Positions 1 through 9,359 of a stretch of 64,000 nt of DNA are shown here, in pieces. Source of the DNA: Thermaerobacter marianensis DSM 12885 (lineage in GTDB: Bacteria; Bacillota; Sulfobacillia; Thermaerobacterales; Thermaerobacteraceae); the NCBI RefSeq assembly GCF_000184705.1, contig NC_014831.1, positions 558,001-622,000 on the forward strand. Direction: 5' to 3'. The position numbers and the translations under genes were made by a program. Positions within the stretch are counted from its first letter, which is position 1. Each line of letters opens with the position of its first letter. The notes under the pieces are model-generated. The model worked only from the letters and a program-made list of their open reading frames with translations. It searched no databases and was not told where the DNA came from.

Positions 1-713
1 TCGAACTGGGCGCCCAGAGCCCGCTGACGGGCGGCGGCACCTACGCCCGCGTGGCAGGCGAGGACAAGGTCTACCTGCTGGCCCCGGGGCTGGCCGACAC
101 GCTGACCATGGCGCCGGACCAGCTGCGGGAGACCATGTTCGTCCCCTTCAACGCGGACCGGGTGCAGCGCGTGGAGCTCCAGTGGGGCGATGACCGGCTG
201 GTGTTCGTGCGGCAGGAGGGCGGCACCAACTGGTCCATGGAGCACAACGGCCGGCGTGTGGGAACCCAGGACGGCAGCCAGCTCTCCGAGCTCTGGTTCG
301 CCTTGCACCAGTGGCGCGCGGCGGCCTTCGTGACGGACCAGGGGGACGACCCGGCCGTGCGGAAGCGGCACGGGCTGGACGAGCCCTACGGGCGCATCCG
401 GCTGGAGTTCCAGCCGGCGCCAGGACAGAAGTCGGGCCCGTACCTGGAGATCCGGGCCGGCGCCACGGCCGCAGAGGGCGGCCGGTACGTAGCGACCAGC
501 GAGGGGCCCTGGGTGTACCGCCTGGACCCGGACGACCTGTCCTACTTCGAAGACCAGGTGCTGCCGGGCCTCAAGAAGCCAGCCACGGACGCCAAACCCA
601 ACGGCGGGCAGGGCAGCGACCAGGGCAGCGGTCAAAACGCCCAGCCGAGCCGTAGCCAGGGCGGCGAAGGCGGCGAGGGGGGTTCGGGCGGCGGACAGGG
701 TGGCGGCTCCTGA
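1..713 (+). CDS. DUF4340-like protein, 3' part (5' end outside window)
   Basis: The open frame enters from the left edge (first full codon at base 3) and gives 236 visible residues. The opening stretch, with LGAQSPLTGGGTY followed by VYLL, matches the repeat-type module of DUF4340 proteins, which often accompany GldG/ABC-2 type gliding or export systems; that role is family knowledge only. The globular part ends near base 585. The last about 45 residues are a Gly/Gln/Ser-rich tail of GGQG and GGEGG repeats, probably disordered. No signal peptide can be judged because the N-terminus is missing. It is followed by a perfect GC hairpin. Confidence is good for the reading frame, moderate for the family. 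Confidence 0.7.
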   Translation, partial: ELGAQSPLTGGGTYARVAGEDKVYLLAPGLADTLTMAPDQLRETMFVPFNADRVQRVELQWGDDRLVFVRQEGGTNWSMEHNGRRVGTQDGSQLSELWFALHQWRAAAFVTDQGDDPAVRKRHGLDEPYGRIRLEFQPAPGQKSGPYLEIRAGATAAEGGRYVATSEGPWVYRLDPDDLSYFEDQVLPGLKKPATDAKPNGGQGSDQGSGQNAQPSRSQGGEGGEGGSGGGQGGGS

Positions 714-732
714 GGGCCGGTCGCCTCTGGGC

Positions 733-769
733 GGGGCCCTGCCGGCGGCACGGCCGCCGGCAGGGCCCC
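733..769. terminator. Perfect 16-bp GC hairpin downstream of the DUF4340 gene
   Basis: Arms 733-748 and 754-769 are perfectly complementary around a 5-nt loop (CACGG). It begins 20 bases after the stop codon. There is no U-tract, so it is not a classical intrinsic terminator. It may act as a U-less terminator or as a 3'-end RNA stabiliser. Confidence 0.5.
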
Positions 770-920
770 GGCGGCATGGGACGCCCCCGGCGGCAACCCC
801 CGGGCGCGGGGCGCCCCACGGGGGCAGGAAACGGCCACGGCAGGAAACGGCCACGGGCCCGGCGAATTGAAGCAATGCCCGCCGCGACGGGGCGGGCGCA
901 AGGATGACCGGCGAGCGGCG

Positions 921-976
921 GCCGCCTGCGTCGGGCAGGCGGCGTTCGTCCGGACCCACCGGCGCCGCCCTTTTTT
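921..976 (+). terminator. Intrinsic terminator or attenuator with competing hairpins
   Basis: Hairpin A pairs 921-929 with 935-943. Hairpin B pairs 938-944 (GGCGGCG) with 963-969 (CGCCGCC) and is followed by six T at 971-976, as in a rho-independent terminator. The two share bases 938-943 and so cannot form together, the arrangement of an attenuator. No known riboswitch consensus was recognised upstream. It may simply be the end of the upstream transcription unit. Confidence 0.45.
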
Positions 977-989
977 ATGCCCTGGGCCC

Positions 990-1006
990 GACCGAACGGT
1001 CGGTCG
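990..1006. promoter_or_regulatory. TetR-type operator-like palindrome
   Basis: On the minus strand this reads ACCGACCGTTCGGTC. It fits the pseudopalindrome I recall for the Thermus fatty-acid-degradation repressor PfmR (TACCGACCGNTNGGTN) at all but one defined position. It lies 104 bases before the TetR gene that heads the beta-oxidation block, so autoregulation and control of the etf/fadD genes are likely. Binding is inferred. Confidence 0.6.
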
Positions 1007-1109
1007 GGCCGGGCGGCGGTGCCGGCGCGGACCCGCGGTGGACGGCCCAGGACCCGGACGGGCGGCAGCGCAGGAGCCGAGGGACGGCGGCGGCGCAGGA
1101 GGCGACGGC

Positions 1110-1712
1110 ATGGCCGGCCGGGAGCAGGAAATTCTCGATGCGGCACGCAAGTTGTTCCGCCAGAAGGGCTATTACGCCACCACCATGCAGGACATCGCCG
1201 AGGCGGTGGGCCTGCAGAAGGCGTCCCTGTACCACTACATCCGCAGCAAGGAGGCGCTCCTGCTGCAGGTCGCGGGCGAGACCATGCGGCTCTTCCACGC
1301 CGAGCTGGATCGGATCGAGGCGGCGGGGGGCAGCTATGCCGAGCAGCTGGCGGCGGCCATCCGCGCCCACGTGCGGGTGGTGGCGGAGCACCAGGAGACG
1401 CTGACGGTGCTCTTCCGCGAGTCCCACGCCCTGCCGCCCGAGCACGCGGAGAAGGTGCGCGGCGAGACGCGCCGGTACACGCGGCGGCTGACCGACTTGA
1501 TCGCGCGGGGGGTGGCGGCCGGCGAGTTCCGGCCGGTGGATCCCGGCGCCGCGTGCCTGGCGATCCTGGGCGCCTGCAACTGGATGTACCGGTGGTATAG
1601 CGCCGAAGGCCGCCTCTCGCCCCAGGAGATCGCCGATCAGTTCGTCCAGGTGATCCTGCACGGCCTGGTGCTGCCGCGGGGCGGCCCGGCCGGGACGCCG
1701 GCGGGGGTCTGA
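1110..1712 (+). CDS. TetR/AcrR-family regulator of fatty-acid degradation (FadR/PfmR-like)
   Basis: This is a 200-residue repressor. The N-terminal helix-turn-helix is plain: EILDAARKLFRQKGY, then TTMQDIAEAVGLQKASLYHY, the usual TetR DNA-binding domain in residues 5-55. A TetR_C-type helical ligand domain follows, with LTVLFRESHALPPEH in the middle. The ATG at 1110 is chosen because the HTH begins within five residues; the frame stays open upstream only because of GC bias. The operator-like palindrome at 990-1006 and the downstream etfBA and fadD genes point to a regulator that senses acyl-CoA and derepresses beta-oxidation. The family is seen directly; the effector is inferred. Confidence 0.85.
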   Translation: MAGREQEILDAARKLFRQKGYYATTMQDIAEAVGLQKASLYHYIRSKEALLLQVAGETMRLFHAELDRIEAAGGSYAEQLAAAIRAHVRVVAEHQETLTVLFRESHALPPEHAEKVRGETRRYTRRLTDLIARGVAAGEFRPVDPGAACLAILGACNWMYRWYSAEGRLSPQEIADQFVQVILHGLVLPRGGPAGTPAGV

Positions 1713-1895
1713 AGCGGCGGGTCCGGGGAGCCGGCAGGGACGGGCTGCGGCGGACCCGGGACGCCGGTGGGGGCGGGGGCCCGGGCCCGGCGCGGTGAAC
1801 GGACGCGGCCAGCGAACCCGCAGGGACCGGGCAAGCACCAGAGGGACCTGCGGGGGACCAGTACGCAACTACCCCGGGAAAGGTGGGGAAGCCGG

Positions 1896-2702
1896 ATGGG
1901 TTGGAACGTGGTGGTGCTGCTCAAGCCCATCCTCGACCCGGAGCTGCCGGCGCGCAAGTTCCGGGTGGCGGCCGACGGGCGCCGTCCCGAAAGGGGCGAC
2001 GCGCCGGTGGTCATCAACCCCTTCGACCAGAACGCCCTGGAGCTGGCGCTGCAGCTCAAGGACAAGGGCGCGGCCGACACGGTGACGGTGATCAGCGCCG
2101 GCGGACCCGAAGCCACCGACGGCCTGCGCAAGGCCCTGGCCCTCAAGGCGGACCGGGCCGTGCGGGTCGACCTGGACGGCCTTGACCTGCCCGATCCGAC
2201 CGTCACCGCCCGGGTGCTGGCGGCGGCGGTGCGCAAGGTGGGCGGTGCCGACCTGGTGCTGGCCGGCCGCCAGGCCGGCGACTGGGACCAGGGCCAGGTG
2301 GGCTACCTGCTGGCGGAAGAACTGGGCTGGCCGTGCGCCGCCCTGGTGCAGCAGCTGGAGCCGGCGGGTGACGGCCTGCGCCTGGTGCGGGAAGCGCCGG
2401 CGGGCCGGGAGGTCCTGGAGGCCCAGGTGCCGCTGGTGATCACCGTGACCAACGACGACAGCAACGTGTTGCGCCTGCCCAAGGTCCGCGACGTGATGAT
2501 GGCCAACCGCAAGCCCATCGACCAGTGGACGGTGGCGGACCTGGGCCTGGATGCAGCGGCCCTGGCCGGCGAGGCGGCCAGCGAAGTGCTGGCGCTGCGC
2601 ATCCCCGAGCGCAAGACCGAGTGCGAGATGATCCAGGGCGACGATCCGGCGGCGGTGGCCGCCACGCTGGTGCAGCGGCTGCGGGAGCTCAAGGTGCTCT
2701 GA
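1896..2702 (+). CDS. etfB: Electron transfer flavoprotein beta subunit
   Basis: The 268-residue protein is the usual length for EtfB. Typical motifs are VVVLLKPILDPE at the start, NPFDQNALELALQLKD, the GRQAGDWDQGQVG nucleotide-site loop and LPKVRDVMMANRKP near residue 200. It carries AMP and, with EtfA, binds FAD to collect electrons from acyl-CoA dehydrogenases. ATG 1896 is preferred over in-frame upstream codons because the family N-terminus starts here and AGGTGG lies about 13 bases upstream. It is 27 bases from etfA, so the two are cotranscribed. Confidence 0.95.
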   Translation: MGWNVVVLLKPILDPELPARKFRVAADGRRPERGDAPVVINPFDQNALELALQLKDKGAADTVTVISAGGPEATDGLRKALALKADRAVRVDLDGLDLPDPTVTARVLAAAVRKVGGADLVLAGRQAGDWDQGQVGYLLAEELGWPCAALVQQLEPAGDGLRLVREAPAGREVLEAQVPLVITVTNDDSNVLRLPKVRDVMMANRKPIDQWTVADLGLDAAALAGEAASEVLALRIPERKTECEMIQGDDPAAVAATLVQRLRELKVL

Positions 2703-2729
2703 GCCCGCGCCCGGGGAGGAGGACAGTCC

Positions 2730-3686
2730 ATGATCCTGGTGGTCCAGTGGAACGGGAAGGGCCTGACCCAGGGCACCGCGGAACTGCTAGGCGGCGCCCG
2801 GCAGCTGGCCGGTGACGGGCCGGTGGCCGTGGCCGTGCTGGGGCCGGGGGCGCGGGAGGCGGCGGCCGAGGCGGGGGCCTACGGCGCGGAGGCGTACGCG
2901 GCCGAGGGCGATCTGGAGAGCTACGGCGGCGAGGCGTACGTGGCGACCCTGGCGGCGGCGTGCCAGACCCTGCAGCCCCAGGTGGTGCTGATGCCGGCGG
3001 ACCCCCGCGGCCGCGAGGTGGCGCCCCGCCTGGCCGCCCGGCTGGGCGGCGCGGCGGTGACCGACGTGATCGAGGCGCGGCGAGACGGCGACCGCATCGT
3101 CTGGTCGCGGCCCGTCTTCGGCGGCAAGGCCGTGGCCGACGTGGTGCTCCAGCGCGCGCCCCAGGTGGCCACCGTGCGGCCGGGTTCCTTCCCGGCGGCG
3201 GAGAAGGCCGGTTCGTCCCCGGCGGAGGTTCGGGAACTGGCCGTGTCCGGCACCGACCGGCCCCTCCGCCGGGTGGAGGTGCGGGCCGAGGCCCAAGGCG
3301 GCGTGCGCCTCGAGGAGGCGCGCATCGTCGTCTCCGGCGGCCGCGGGCTGGGCGGCCCCGAACCCTTCAAGGACCTGGAGGAACTGGCGCGGCTCCTGGG
3401 CGGCGCGGTGGGCGCGTCCCTGGCGGCGGTGGACGAGGGCTGGGCCCCGCCGGAGCGGCAGGTGGGCCAGACCGGCAAGATCATCGCCCCCGACCTGTAC
3501 ATCGCCATCGGCATCTCGGGCGCCAGCCAGCACCTGGCGGGCATCGCCGGCGCCAAGACGGTGGTGGCCATCAACAAGGACCCCGAGGCGCCGATCTTCG
3601 AGGTGGCGCGCCTGGGCGTGCCCATGGAGTACCAGAAGGTCCTGCCCCACCTGATCGAGGAAGTGCGGAAGCTCAAGGCCGGCTGA
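2730..3686 (+). CDS. etfA: Electron transfer flavoprotein alpha subunit
   Basis: The 318-residue protein has the EtfA layout: an N-terminal domain to about residue 190, then the C-terminal FAD-binding domain with [39 protein letters not shown] and [12 protein letters not shown]. It binds FAD at the interface with EtfB and passes electrons to a membrane oxidoreductase. A strong GGGGAGGAGG site precedes ATG 2730. The next gene, after a 269-base gap, encodes the matching membrane FeS acceptor, so the three genes form an acyl-CoA-dehydrogenase-to-quinone electron path. Confidence 0.95.
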   Translation: MILVVQWNGKGLTQGTAELLGGARQLAGDGPVAVAVLGPGAREAAAEAGAYGAEAYAAEGDLESYGGEAYVATLAAACQTLQPQVVLMPADPRGREVAPRLAARLGGAAVTDVIEARRDGDRIVWSRPVFGGKAVADVVLQRAPQVATVRPGSFPAAEKAGSSPAEVRELAVSGTDRPLRRVEVRAEAQGGVRLEEARIVVSGGRGLGGPEPFKDLEELARLLGGAVGASLAAVDEGWAPPERQVGQTGKIIAPDLYIAIGISGASQHLAGIAGAKTVVAINKDPEAPIFEVARLGVPMEYQKVLPHLIEEVRKLKAG

Positions 3687-3859
3687 CGGGGGCCCGGTGC
3701 GGCCGCGGCCCCCGTGCCGCGCGGCCGGCCGGGGTGACCCGGCCCGGCGCGGTCGCCAGGGGAGCGGGGTGCTGCGGCAGGAGGGGACGGGGCGCCGGCG
3801 CCGTCCGGCGGACAGGCCGCCCGCCGGCGCCGCGCCGGCGTTCCGCAGGCCGGCGGGTG

Positions 3860-3888
3860 CCGGCCGCCGCAGCGCCCGCGGCGGCCGG
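3860..3888. terminator. Perfect 11-bp GC hairpin in the etfA-FeS gene gap
   Basis: Arms 3860-3870 and 3878-3888 pair perfectly with a 7-nt loop. There is no U-tract. It is the main recognisable structure in the 269-base gap 3687-3955, where no promoter was identified. It could lower or protect the downstream mRNA. Confidence 0.4.
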
Positions 3889-3955
3889 TGGGCGGGACAC
3901 CGGCCCCGCCCGCCTGGGGGGCCGGGCGGCGGGTTGAAGCGAGGGGGGAAGGAGC

Positions 3956-6091
3956 ATGCCGGAGGCGATGCCTGCCGTCGCCGAGGCGACCCGCGAGGTC
4001 CAATGGAACGTTCCCGACGCCTTCGTCTGGATCATGTACATCTCCATGGTCGTGGCCCTGGCGGTCATGGCCTACGGGGTCTGGCAGCGCGTGCGCATCT
4101 GGATGGCGGGCAAGCCGGAGGTGCGGTGGGATCGCCCCGGGCAGCGCCTGCGCCGGGTCCTGGTGCACGCCCTGGGCCAGGGGCGCCTGCTCAAGCAGCG
4201 GCTGCCGGGCATCGCCCACGCGCTGCTGTTCTACGCCTTCATCGTGCTGTTCGTCGGCACCCTGGTGGTCATGATTCACCACGACCTGGGCATCCCCATC
4301 CTGCGGGGCCGGTTCTACCTGTACTTCCACAGCCTGGCCCTGGACGTGTTCGGCGCCCTGGCCACGGTGGGCTTGGCGGTGTTCTTCTGGCGGCGGTACG
4401 GGTTGCGGCCGGGCCAGCTGGAGAAGGGCAAGCGGGCCGACTTCCTGCTGCTCCTGGGGCTGCTGGTCATCATGGTGACCGGGTTCGTCCTGGAGGGGAT
4501 CCGCCTGGTGGTCACGGGCGACCCCTGGGCGTTCTGGTCGCCCTTCGGGTACCTGACGGGCCTGGCCCTGGCGGCTGTGCTGCCGGCGGAAGGCGCCCTG
4601 CGGGCGGTGCACGCCGGCACGTGGCTGCTGCACATGCTGACCTGGCACGCCTGGCTGGCTGCGCTTCCGTACAGCAAGGCCTTCCACCTGGTGACGGGGC
4701 CGCTGAACATCTTCTTCAGCAACCTGGACGCCAAGGGCGAGCCCAAGCCCATGGACCTGGAGGACGAGACGGCCAGCCTGGGCGCGCGGACGGTGCTGGA
4801 CTTCACCTGGAAGCAACTTCTGGACCTGGACGCCTGTACCGAGTGCGGCCGCTGCGAGGCGGCCTGTCCCGCCTTCGCCGAGGGCAAGCCCCTCTCGCCC
4901 AAGCGGGTGATCCTGGACTTGCGGGATCACGTGCGCGCCCACCGGGACGACCTGCTGCGGGCCAAGGCGGCCCAGCTGGCCGGCGACCAGGAGACCTACG
5001 AGAGCATCGTTGAGCACCTGCCCATCCTGGCGGGCGGCGTGATCAAGGAAGAGACCCTCTGGGCCTGCACCACCTGCCGCGCCTGCGAGGAGGCGTGCCC
5101 GGTCTTCATCGAGCACGTGCCCACGATCCTGGACATGCGCCGCTACCTGGCCATGGAGAAGGCGGAGATGCCGGAGACCCTGGCCAGCGCCATGGAGAGC
5201 CTCGAAACCCGGCAGCATCCCTACCGCGGCGCCAGCGCCGACCGCACCGACTGGTACAAGGACCTGCCCGTCAAGACCATGGCGGAGCTGGACGACCCGG
5301 AGGAGATCGAGTACCTCTACTGGGTCGGCTGCGCCGGCGCCTTCGATGAGCGGGTGCAGAAGGTGGCCCGCGCCGTGGCCCGGGTCATGGACCGGGCCGG
5401 CATCAAGTTCGCCGTGCTGGGGCCCGAGGAGCAGTGCACCGGCGACCCCGCCCGGCGCAGCGGCAACGAGTACCACTACGCGATGCTGGCCCAGGCCAAC
5501 GTGGAGACCTTGAACGGCTATAAGGTCAAGCGCATCGTCACCCACTGCCCCCACTGCCTGCAGCAGCTCAAGCACGAGTACAAGCGCTTCGGCGGGCATT
5601 ATGAGGTGATCCACCACAGCGAGCTGGTCTTCAAGCTGATGGAAGAAGGGAAGCTGGAGCTGGCCCGCGAGCTGCACCGCTCCCTGCAGGTCACCTATCA
5701 CGACCCGTGCTACCTCGGCCGCTACAACGACGTCTACGACGCGCCGCGCCAGGTGCTGGACGGCCTGGGGACCCGGCGGGTGGAGATGGCCCGCTCCCGG
5801 GAGCGCAGCTTCTGCTGCGGCGCGGGCGGCGCCCACATGTGGTACGAGGACAAGTCCGGCGGCAAGATCAACCGCAACCGTGCCGAAGAGGCGGTACGAA
5901 CCGGCGCTGACGTGGTGGTCACCGGCTGTCCCTTCTGCCTGGCGATGATGGAGACGGGCATCAAGGGGGTCGCCGGGGCGGAAGAACGCGGCGTCCGGGT
6001 GCGCGACTTCGTGGAGCTGGTGGAGGAGGCGCTGGCGGACCCCGCAGGCGCCGTGGCCGGTGGCGAGGCCGGCGGGGCGGCGGGGACCTGA
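3956..6091 (+). CDS. Membrane FeS oxidoreductase, ETF:quinone oxidoreductase type (EtfD/HdrD-like)
   Basis: The 711-residue protein has three parts. Residues about 20-245 form a NarI-like membrane domain of around five helices. A ferredoxin-like domain has two CxxCxxCxxxCP clusters ([12 protein letters not shown] near 294, [12 protein letters not shown] near 371). Two CCG domains follow: GCAGAF with CPHC, and DPCYLGRY with FCCGAGG and GCPFC. This is the architecture of heterodisulfide-reductase-related proteins found next to etfBA, which take electrons from reduced ETF and reduce quinone. GGGGGGAAGG precedes ATG 3956. The family is clear; the ETF partner is inferred from position. Confidence 0.88.
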   Translation: MPEAMPAVAEATREVQWNVPDAFVWIMYISMVVALAVMAYGVWQRVRIWMAGKPEVRWDRPGQRLRRVLVHALGQGRLLKQRLPGIAHALLFYAFIVLFVGTLVVMIHHDLGIPILRGRFYLYFHSLALDVFGALATVGLAVFFWRRYGLRPGQLEKGKRADFLLLLGLLVIMVTGFVLEGIRLVVTGDPWAFWSPFGYLTGLALAAVLPAEGALRAVHAGTWLLHMLTWHAWLAALPYSKAFHLVTGPLNIFFSNLDAKGEPKPMDLEDETASLGARTVLDFTWKQLLDLDACTECGRCEAACPAFAEGKPLSPKRVILDLRDHVRAHRDDLLRAKAAQLAGDQETYESIVEHLPILAGGVIKEETLWACTTCRACEEACPVFIEHVPTILDMRRYLAMEKAEMPETLASAMESLETRQHPYRGASADRTDWYKDLPVKTMAELDDPEEIEYLYWVGCAGAFDERVQKVARAVARVMDRAGIKFAVLGPEEQCTGDPARRSGNEYHYAMLAQANVETLNGYKVKRIVTHCPHCLQQLKHEYKRFGGHYEVIHHSELVFKLMEEGKLELARELHRSLQVTYHDPCYLGRYNDVYDAPRQVLDGLGTRRVEMARSRERSFCCGAGGAHMWYEDKSGGKINRNRAEEAVRTGADVVVTGCPFCLAMMETGIKGVAGAEERGVRVRDFVELVEEALADPAGAVAGGEAGGAAGT

Positions 6092-6101
6092 GGCGCTCCG
6101 C

Positions 6102-6141
6102 GCCGCCCGGTGGCCCGGCGGGGGCCGGGCCACCGGGCGGC
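6102..6141. terminator. Perfect 18-bp GC hairpin between the FeS oxidoreductase and fadD
   Basis: Arms 6102-6119 and 6124-6141 are exactly complementary with a 4-nt GGGG loop, starting 11 bases after the stop codon. No U-run follows. It is the longest of several perfect GC-only intergenic stems in this window and could tune expression between adjacent genes of one operon. Confidence 0.5.
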
Positions 6142-6248
6142 GGGCGGGCGACCCGGCCAGCGGGCGGACCCGCGCCACCGGCCCATGGAACGGGATGCCC
6201 CCGGCCCGGAGAGCCAGGAGGCGGCCGGGGGAAGGGGAGGGGAGTACC

Positions 6249-8117
6249 GTGGCGGATTCCCTGGTGGGGAAGGACGGCCCGGCGGTGGTCGGGGACTTCC
6301 CCTGGCTGCGTTTCTATCCGGCGGGTGTGCGGCATCACCTGGACTACCCCGACATGCCCCTCTACGGGCTGCTCGACAGGGCCGCGCGGGAGCGGCCGGA
6401 GCACCCCGCCATCATCTTCTTCAACCGCACCATCACCTACGCCCAGCTCAACCATGCCGCCGACCGCTTCGCCCGCGCCCTGGTGCAACGGGGGGTGAAA
6501 CCCGGGGACCGGGTGGCCCTCATGCTGCCGAATTGCCCGCAGTTCGTCATCGCCTACTACGGCACCCTCAAGGCGGGCGGGGTGGTGGTCAATCACAACC
6601 CGCTCTATACCGCCCCCGAGCTGGAGTTCCAGCTCAACGACGCCGGCTGCCGGGTGCTGGTGGCCCTGGACATGACGTATCCCACGGTGCAGAAGGTCCG
6701 GCCGCGCACGCGCCTGGAGACCGTGATTCTCACCCGCATCAACGAGTACATGCCCGCCCTGCTGCGCCTGCTGTACCCGCTGAAGGCCAGGCGGGACGGG
6801 ACCTGGCCCGAGATCCGCGACGGCCATGACGTGCTCTGGTTCCAGGACCTGCTGGCCGGGGCAGGTCGCGATGGGGCCGGGAGCGGGGATGGAGGGGCGG
6901 CGCCCGGGGGCGGCGGGCCGGGAGCCGCCCGGATTCCCGTACCGGCCGGTCCTGACGACGTGGCCCTGCTGCAGTACACCGGCGGCACCACCGGGCGCCC
7001 CAAGGCGGCCATGCTCACCCACCGCAACCTGCTGGCCAACGCCCTGCAGACCGCCGAGTGGGTGCTCCAGGGCAAGGTGGACGACGGTCCGCGCCACCGG
7101 ATCATGGGCGTCATCCCCTTCTTCCACGTCTACGGCATGACCACCGTGATGAACCTGGCCATCGCCATCCAGGGCACCATGATCCTGCAGCCCCGCTTCA
7201 ACGCCGAGGAGGTGCTCAAGGGCGTCGCCCGCTACAAGCCCACCATGTTCCCCGGCGTGCCGACGATGTACGTGGCCATCCTCAACCATCCCAAGCTGCG
7301 GCAGTACGATTTCTCGTCCATCGAGTCGTGCGTCAGCGGTGCCGCGCCGCTGCCCCTGGAGGTGCAGGAGCGGTTCGAGCGGCTGACGGGCGGCGCCCTG
7401 GTGGAGGGATACGGCCTGACGGAGGCCTCGCCGGTGACCCACGTGAACCCGACGGGCGAGGGCAAGCGCAACGGCACCATCGGCATCCCCCTGCCCGACA
7501 CCGAGGCCCGGATCGTCGACATCGAGACGGGCACCCGGGTGCTGGGTCCGGGCGAGGTGGGCGAGCTCGTCGTCCGCGGCCCCCAGGTGATGAAGGGGTA
7601 CTGGAACCGGCCGGAGGAAACGGAGCGCACCCTGCGGGACGGGTGGCTGTACACCGGCGACATCGCCACCATGGACGAGGACGGGTTCTTCCGGATCGTG
7701 GACCGGAAGAAGGAGATGATCATCAGCGGCGGCTACAACGTCTACCCGCGCGAGGTGGAGGAGGTCCTCTACCAGCATCCCAAGGTGCTGGAGGCGGCGG
7801 TGGTCGGCGTTCCCGATCCCTACCGCGGGGAGATGGTCAAGGCGCACGTGGTCCTCAAGCCGGGCGAGACGGCCACGGAGCAGGAGATCATCGAGTTCTG
7901 CCGCCAGCGGCTGGCCAAGTACAAGGTGCCGCGGGCCGTGGAGTTCCGCGCCGAGCTCCCCAAGAGCCTGATCGGCAAGGTCTTGCGCCGGGTCCTGGCC
8001 GAGGAGGAACGCCGGCGGGCGGCGGAGGCGCCGGCGGAGGGGCCGGCGGCGGCCACGGCGGCCCCGGGGGCCCCGGGGGCCGATGCCGACGGGGACGAAT
8101 CCGGCCGGGACGGCTGA
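6249..8117 (+). CDS. fadD: Long-chain fatty-acid--CoA ligase
   Basis: The 622-residue adenylate-forming enzyme activates fatty acids to acyl-CoA through an acyl-AMP intermediate. Visible motifs are the ATP loop [16 protein letters not shown] (about residue 241), [39 protein letters not shown] and the C-terminal catalytic lysine region [12 protein letters not shown] Gly-rich insert sits at about residues 205-235, and the last about 30 residues are Ala/Pro/Gly-rich. GTG 6249 is chosen because GGGGAAGGGGAGGGG lies just upstream. Position behind the etf genes and the TetR gene fits a shared beta-oxidation regulon. Substrate chain length is inferred. Confidence 0.93.
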   Translation: MADSLVGKDGPAVVGDFPWLRFYPAGVRHHLDYPDMPLYGLLDRAARERPEHPAIIFFNRTITYAQLNHAADRFARALVQRGVKPGDRVALMLPNCPQFVIAYYGTLKAGGVVVNHNPLYTAPELEFQLNDAGCRVLVALDMTYPTVQKVRPRTRLETVILTRINEYMPALLRLLYPLKARRDGTWPEIRDGHDVLWFQDLLAGAGRDGAGSGDGGAAPGGGGPGAARIPVPAGPDDVALLQYTGGTTGRPKAAMLTHRNLLANALQTAEWVLQGKVDDGPRHRIMGVIPFFHVYGMTTVMNLAIAIQGTMILQPRFNAEEVLKGVARYKPTMFPGVPTMYVAILNHPKLRQYDFSSIESCVSGAAPLPLEVQERFERLTGGALVEGYGLTEASPVTHVNPTGEGKRNGTIGIPLPDTEARIVDIETGTRVLGPGEVGELVVRGPQVMKGYWNRPEETERTLRDGWLYTGDIATMDEDGFFRIVDRKKEMIISGGYNVYPREVEEVLYQHPKVLEAAVVGVPDPYRGEMVKAHVVLKPGETATEQEIIEFCRQRLAKYKVPRAVEFRAELPKSLIGKVLRRVLAEEERRRAAEAPAEGPAAATAAPGAPGADADGDESGRDG

Positions 8118-8326
8118 ACCACCGCCCTGCGGGTGCGGAAGCCGGCGGGCCTGGGACAGCCGACAACACGCCGGGCGGGGGCCGCGGCGGGCGGGGATCG
8201 CGCCGGGAAGGGCGTTGCACCCGGCACCCGGTGCACCCGCTGGAAGGGACGGGTCCCCGGACGGCGGCCGGAGCGGCGCGCACCCGCCTCGTCCCTGACG
8301 CTCCGGAGGAGCGGGCCGGCGGGTCG

Positions 8327-8384
8327 TGTTATCATGGGCAGCGAGAGCCATTGGGGAGGGGCCGGCGGGTGTCCGGCCCCTCCC
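8327..8384 (+). promoter_or_regulatory. Possible extended -10 promoter and leader hairpin of the thioesterase gene
   Basis: TG-N-TATCAT at 8327-8335 looks like an extended -10 element without a convincing -35. A perfect 12-bp hairpin follows (8354-8365 with 8373-8384), ending just before the GGGGTGAGG ribosome binding site, so it could influence translation. The rest of the gap 8118-8326 shows only GC-rich sequence with no recognisable element. Confidence 0.35.
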
Positions 8385-8403
8385 GCGCAGCGGGGTGAGG
8401 CCC

Positions 8404-9111
8404 ATGGACGACCGCCAGCCGCAAGGGATGGAGGGCGAAGGTTCCGGCGAGGGGCCGGTAGCCGGGGCCGAACCGCCGGGCGGCCGGGAGCTGCCGGTTC
8501 CTCCTGCCCGGCCGGCCCGCGAGTCCCGGGTGGAGATGACGGAGCTGGTTCTTCCCAACGACGCCAACCCCCTGGGCAACATCCTGGGCGGGAAGGTCAT
8601 GCACCTGATGGACATCGCGGGCGCTCTGGCGGCGGCCCGCCACTCGCGGCGGGTCTGCGTCACGGCGTCGGTGGACCGCATCGACTTCCTGCACCCCATC
8701 CGGGTGGGCGAGGCCATCCTGGTGGAGGCCCAGGTGACCGACGCCGGCCGCACCTCCATGGAGGTGCGGGTCAACGTCTACAGCGAGAACCTGCGCACCG
8801 GCCAGCGGCGCCACACGGCGACGGCCTTCTTCACCTTCGTGGCGCTGGACGAGCACGGGCGGCCCACGCCGGTGCCGGCGGTCATCGCCGAGACCCCTGA
8901 CGAGCAGCGCCTGCAAATCGAGGCCCGGCGGCGCCGGCAGGCGCGGCTGGCCCGGGCCGGGCGGGTGGGGACCGCCGAGCCGGAGGCCGGTCCGCCCGCG
9001 GGCGGCGATCCCTCCGATCCGGCCGCAAGCGTAGGTGCTCCCGACCCGCCCTCAGGCGGCGGCACTTTCGACCCGCCCGCGGGCGGCGATACCCCCGGCC
9101 CGCAAGCGTAG
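8404..9111 (+). CDS. Acyl-CoA thioesterase, hotdog fold (YkhA/YciA-like)
   Basis: The 235-residue protein contains a BACH/YciA-type hotdog domain: VEMTELVLPNDANPLGNILG with the catalytic Asn/Asp region, GKVMHLMDIAGALAA, and VTASVDRIDFLHPIRVGEA. It hydrolyses acyl-CoA and would balance the acyl-CoA pool made by the ligase upstream. ATG 8404 follows GGGGTGAGG. About 45 residues before the hotdog domain and 60 after it are Pro/Gly/Ala-rich. The last segment comes from a duplicated DNA stretch, and the stop codon lies within the second copy. Confidence 0.85.
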   Translation: MDDRQPQGMEGEGSGEGPVAGAEPPGGRELPVPPARPARESRVEMTELVLPNDANPLGNILGGKVMHLMDIAGALAAARHSRRVCVTASVDRIDFLHPIRVGEAILVEAQVTDAGRTSMEVRVNVYSENLRTGQRRHTATAFFTFVALDEHGRPTPVPAVIAETPDEQRLQIEARRRRQARLARAGRVGTAEPEAGPPAGGDPSDPAASVGAPDPPSGGGTFDPPAGGDTPGPQA

Positions 9112-9114
9112 GTG
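8992..9114 (+). repeat. Direct duplication at the 3' end of the thioesterase gene
   Basis: CCGCCCGCGGGCGGCGAT occurs at 8992-9009 and 9073-9090, and GCAAGCGTAGGTG at 9025-9037 and 9102-9114. The copies are read in different frames: the first GCAAGCGTAGGTG codes Ala-Ser-Val-Gly, while the second supplies the TAG stop. This suggests slippage-type tail growth. Confidence 0.75.
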
Positions 9115-9359
9115 CGGCCGGGCTGTGGCGCGGCGCGTCGCGGGGGGCGTGACGGCCACGGATCCCTGCCCGCGACGGCGGGCGGGAGCGGGGCGCCCGT
9201 CGACCGGCGCCTGACGACGGGGGACCGGTAACGGAAGGGCGGCCCGCCACGGCCGGCGGGACCGGGTTACGGGATGGTGGGTTGCCACGGGGGGGACGGG
9301 TCACGGGCGGGTGGCCCGCCACGACCGGAGGGACGGGCGGGGGGAGGAGGAAGCGTGCC

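Noticed and set aside
2921-6178. A 1085-residue minus-strand open frame across etfA and the FeS oxidoreductase gene
   Set aside because: It is a GC-bias shadow: His/Gln/Arg/Ala-rich with no domain or ribosome binding site, while the plus-strand genes have full family motifs.
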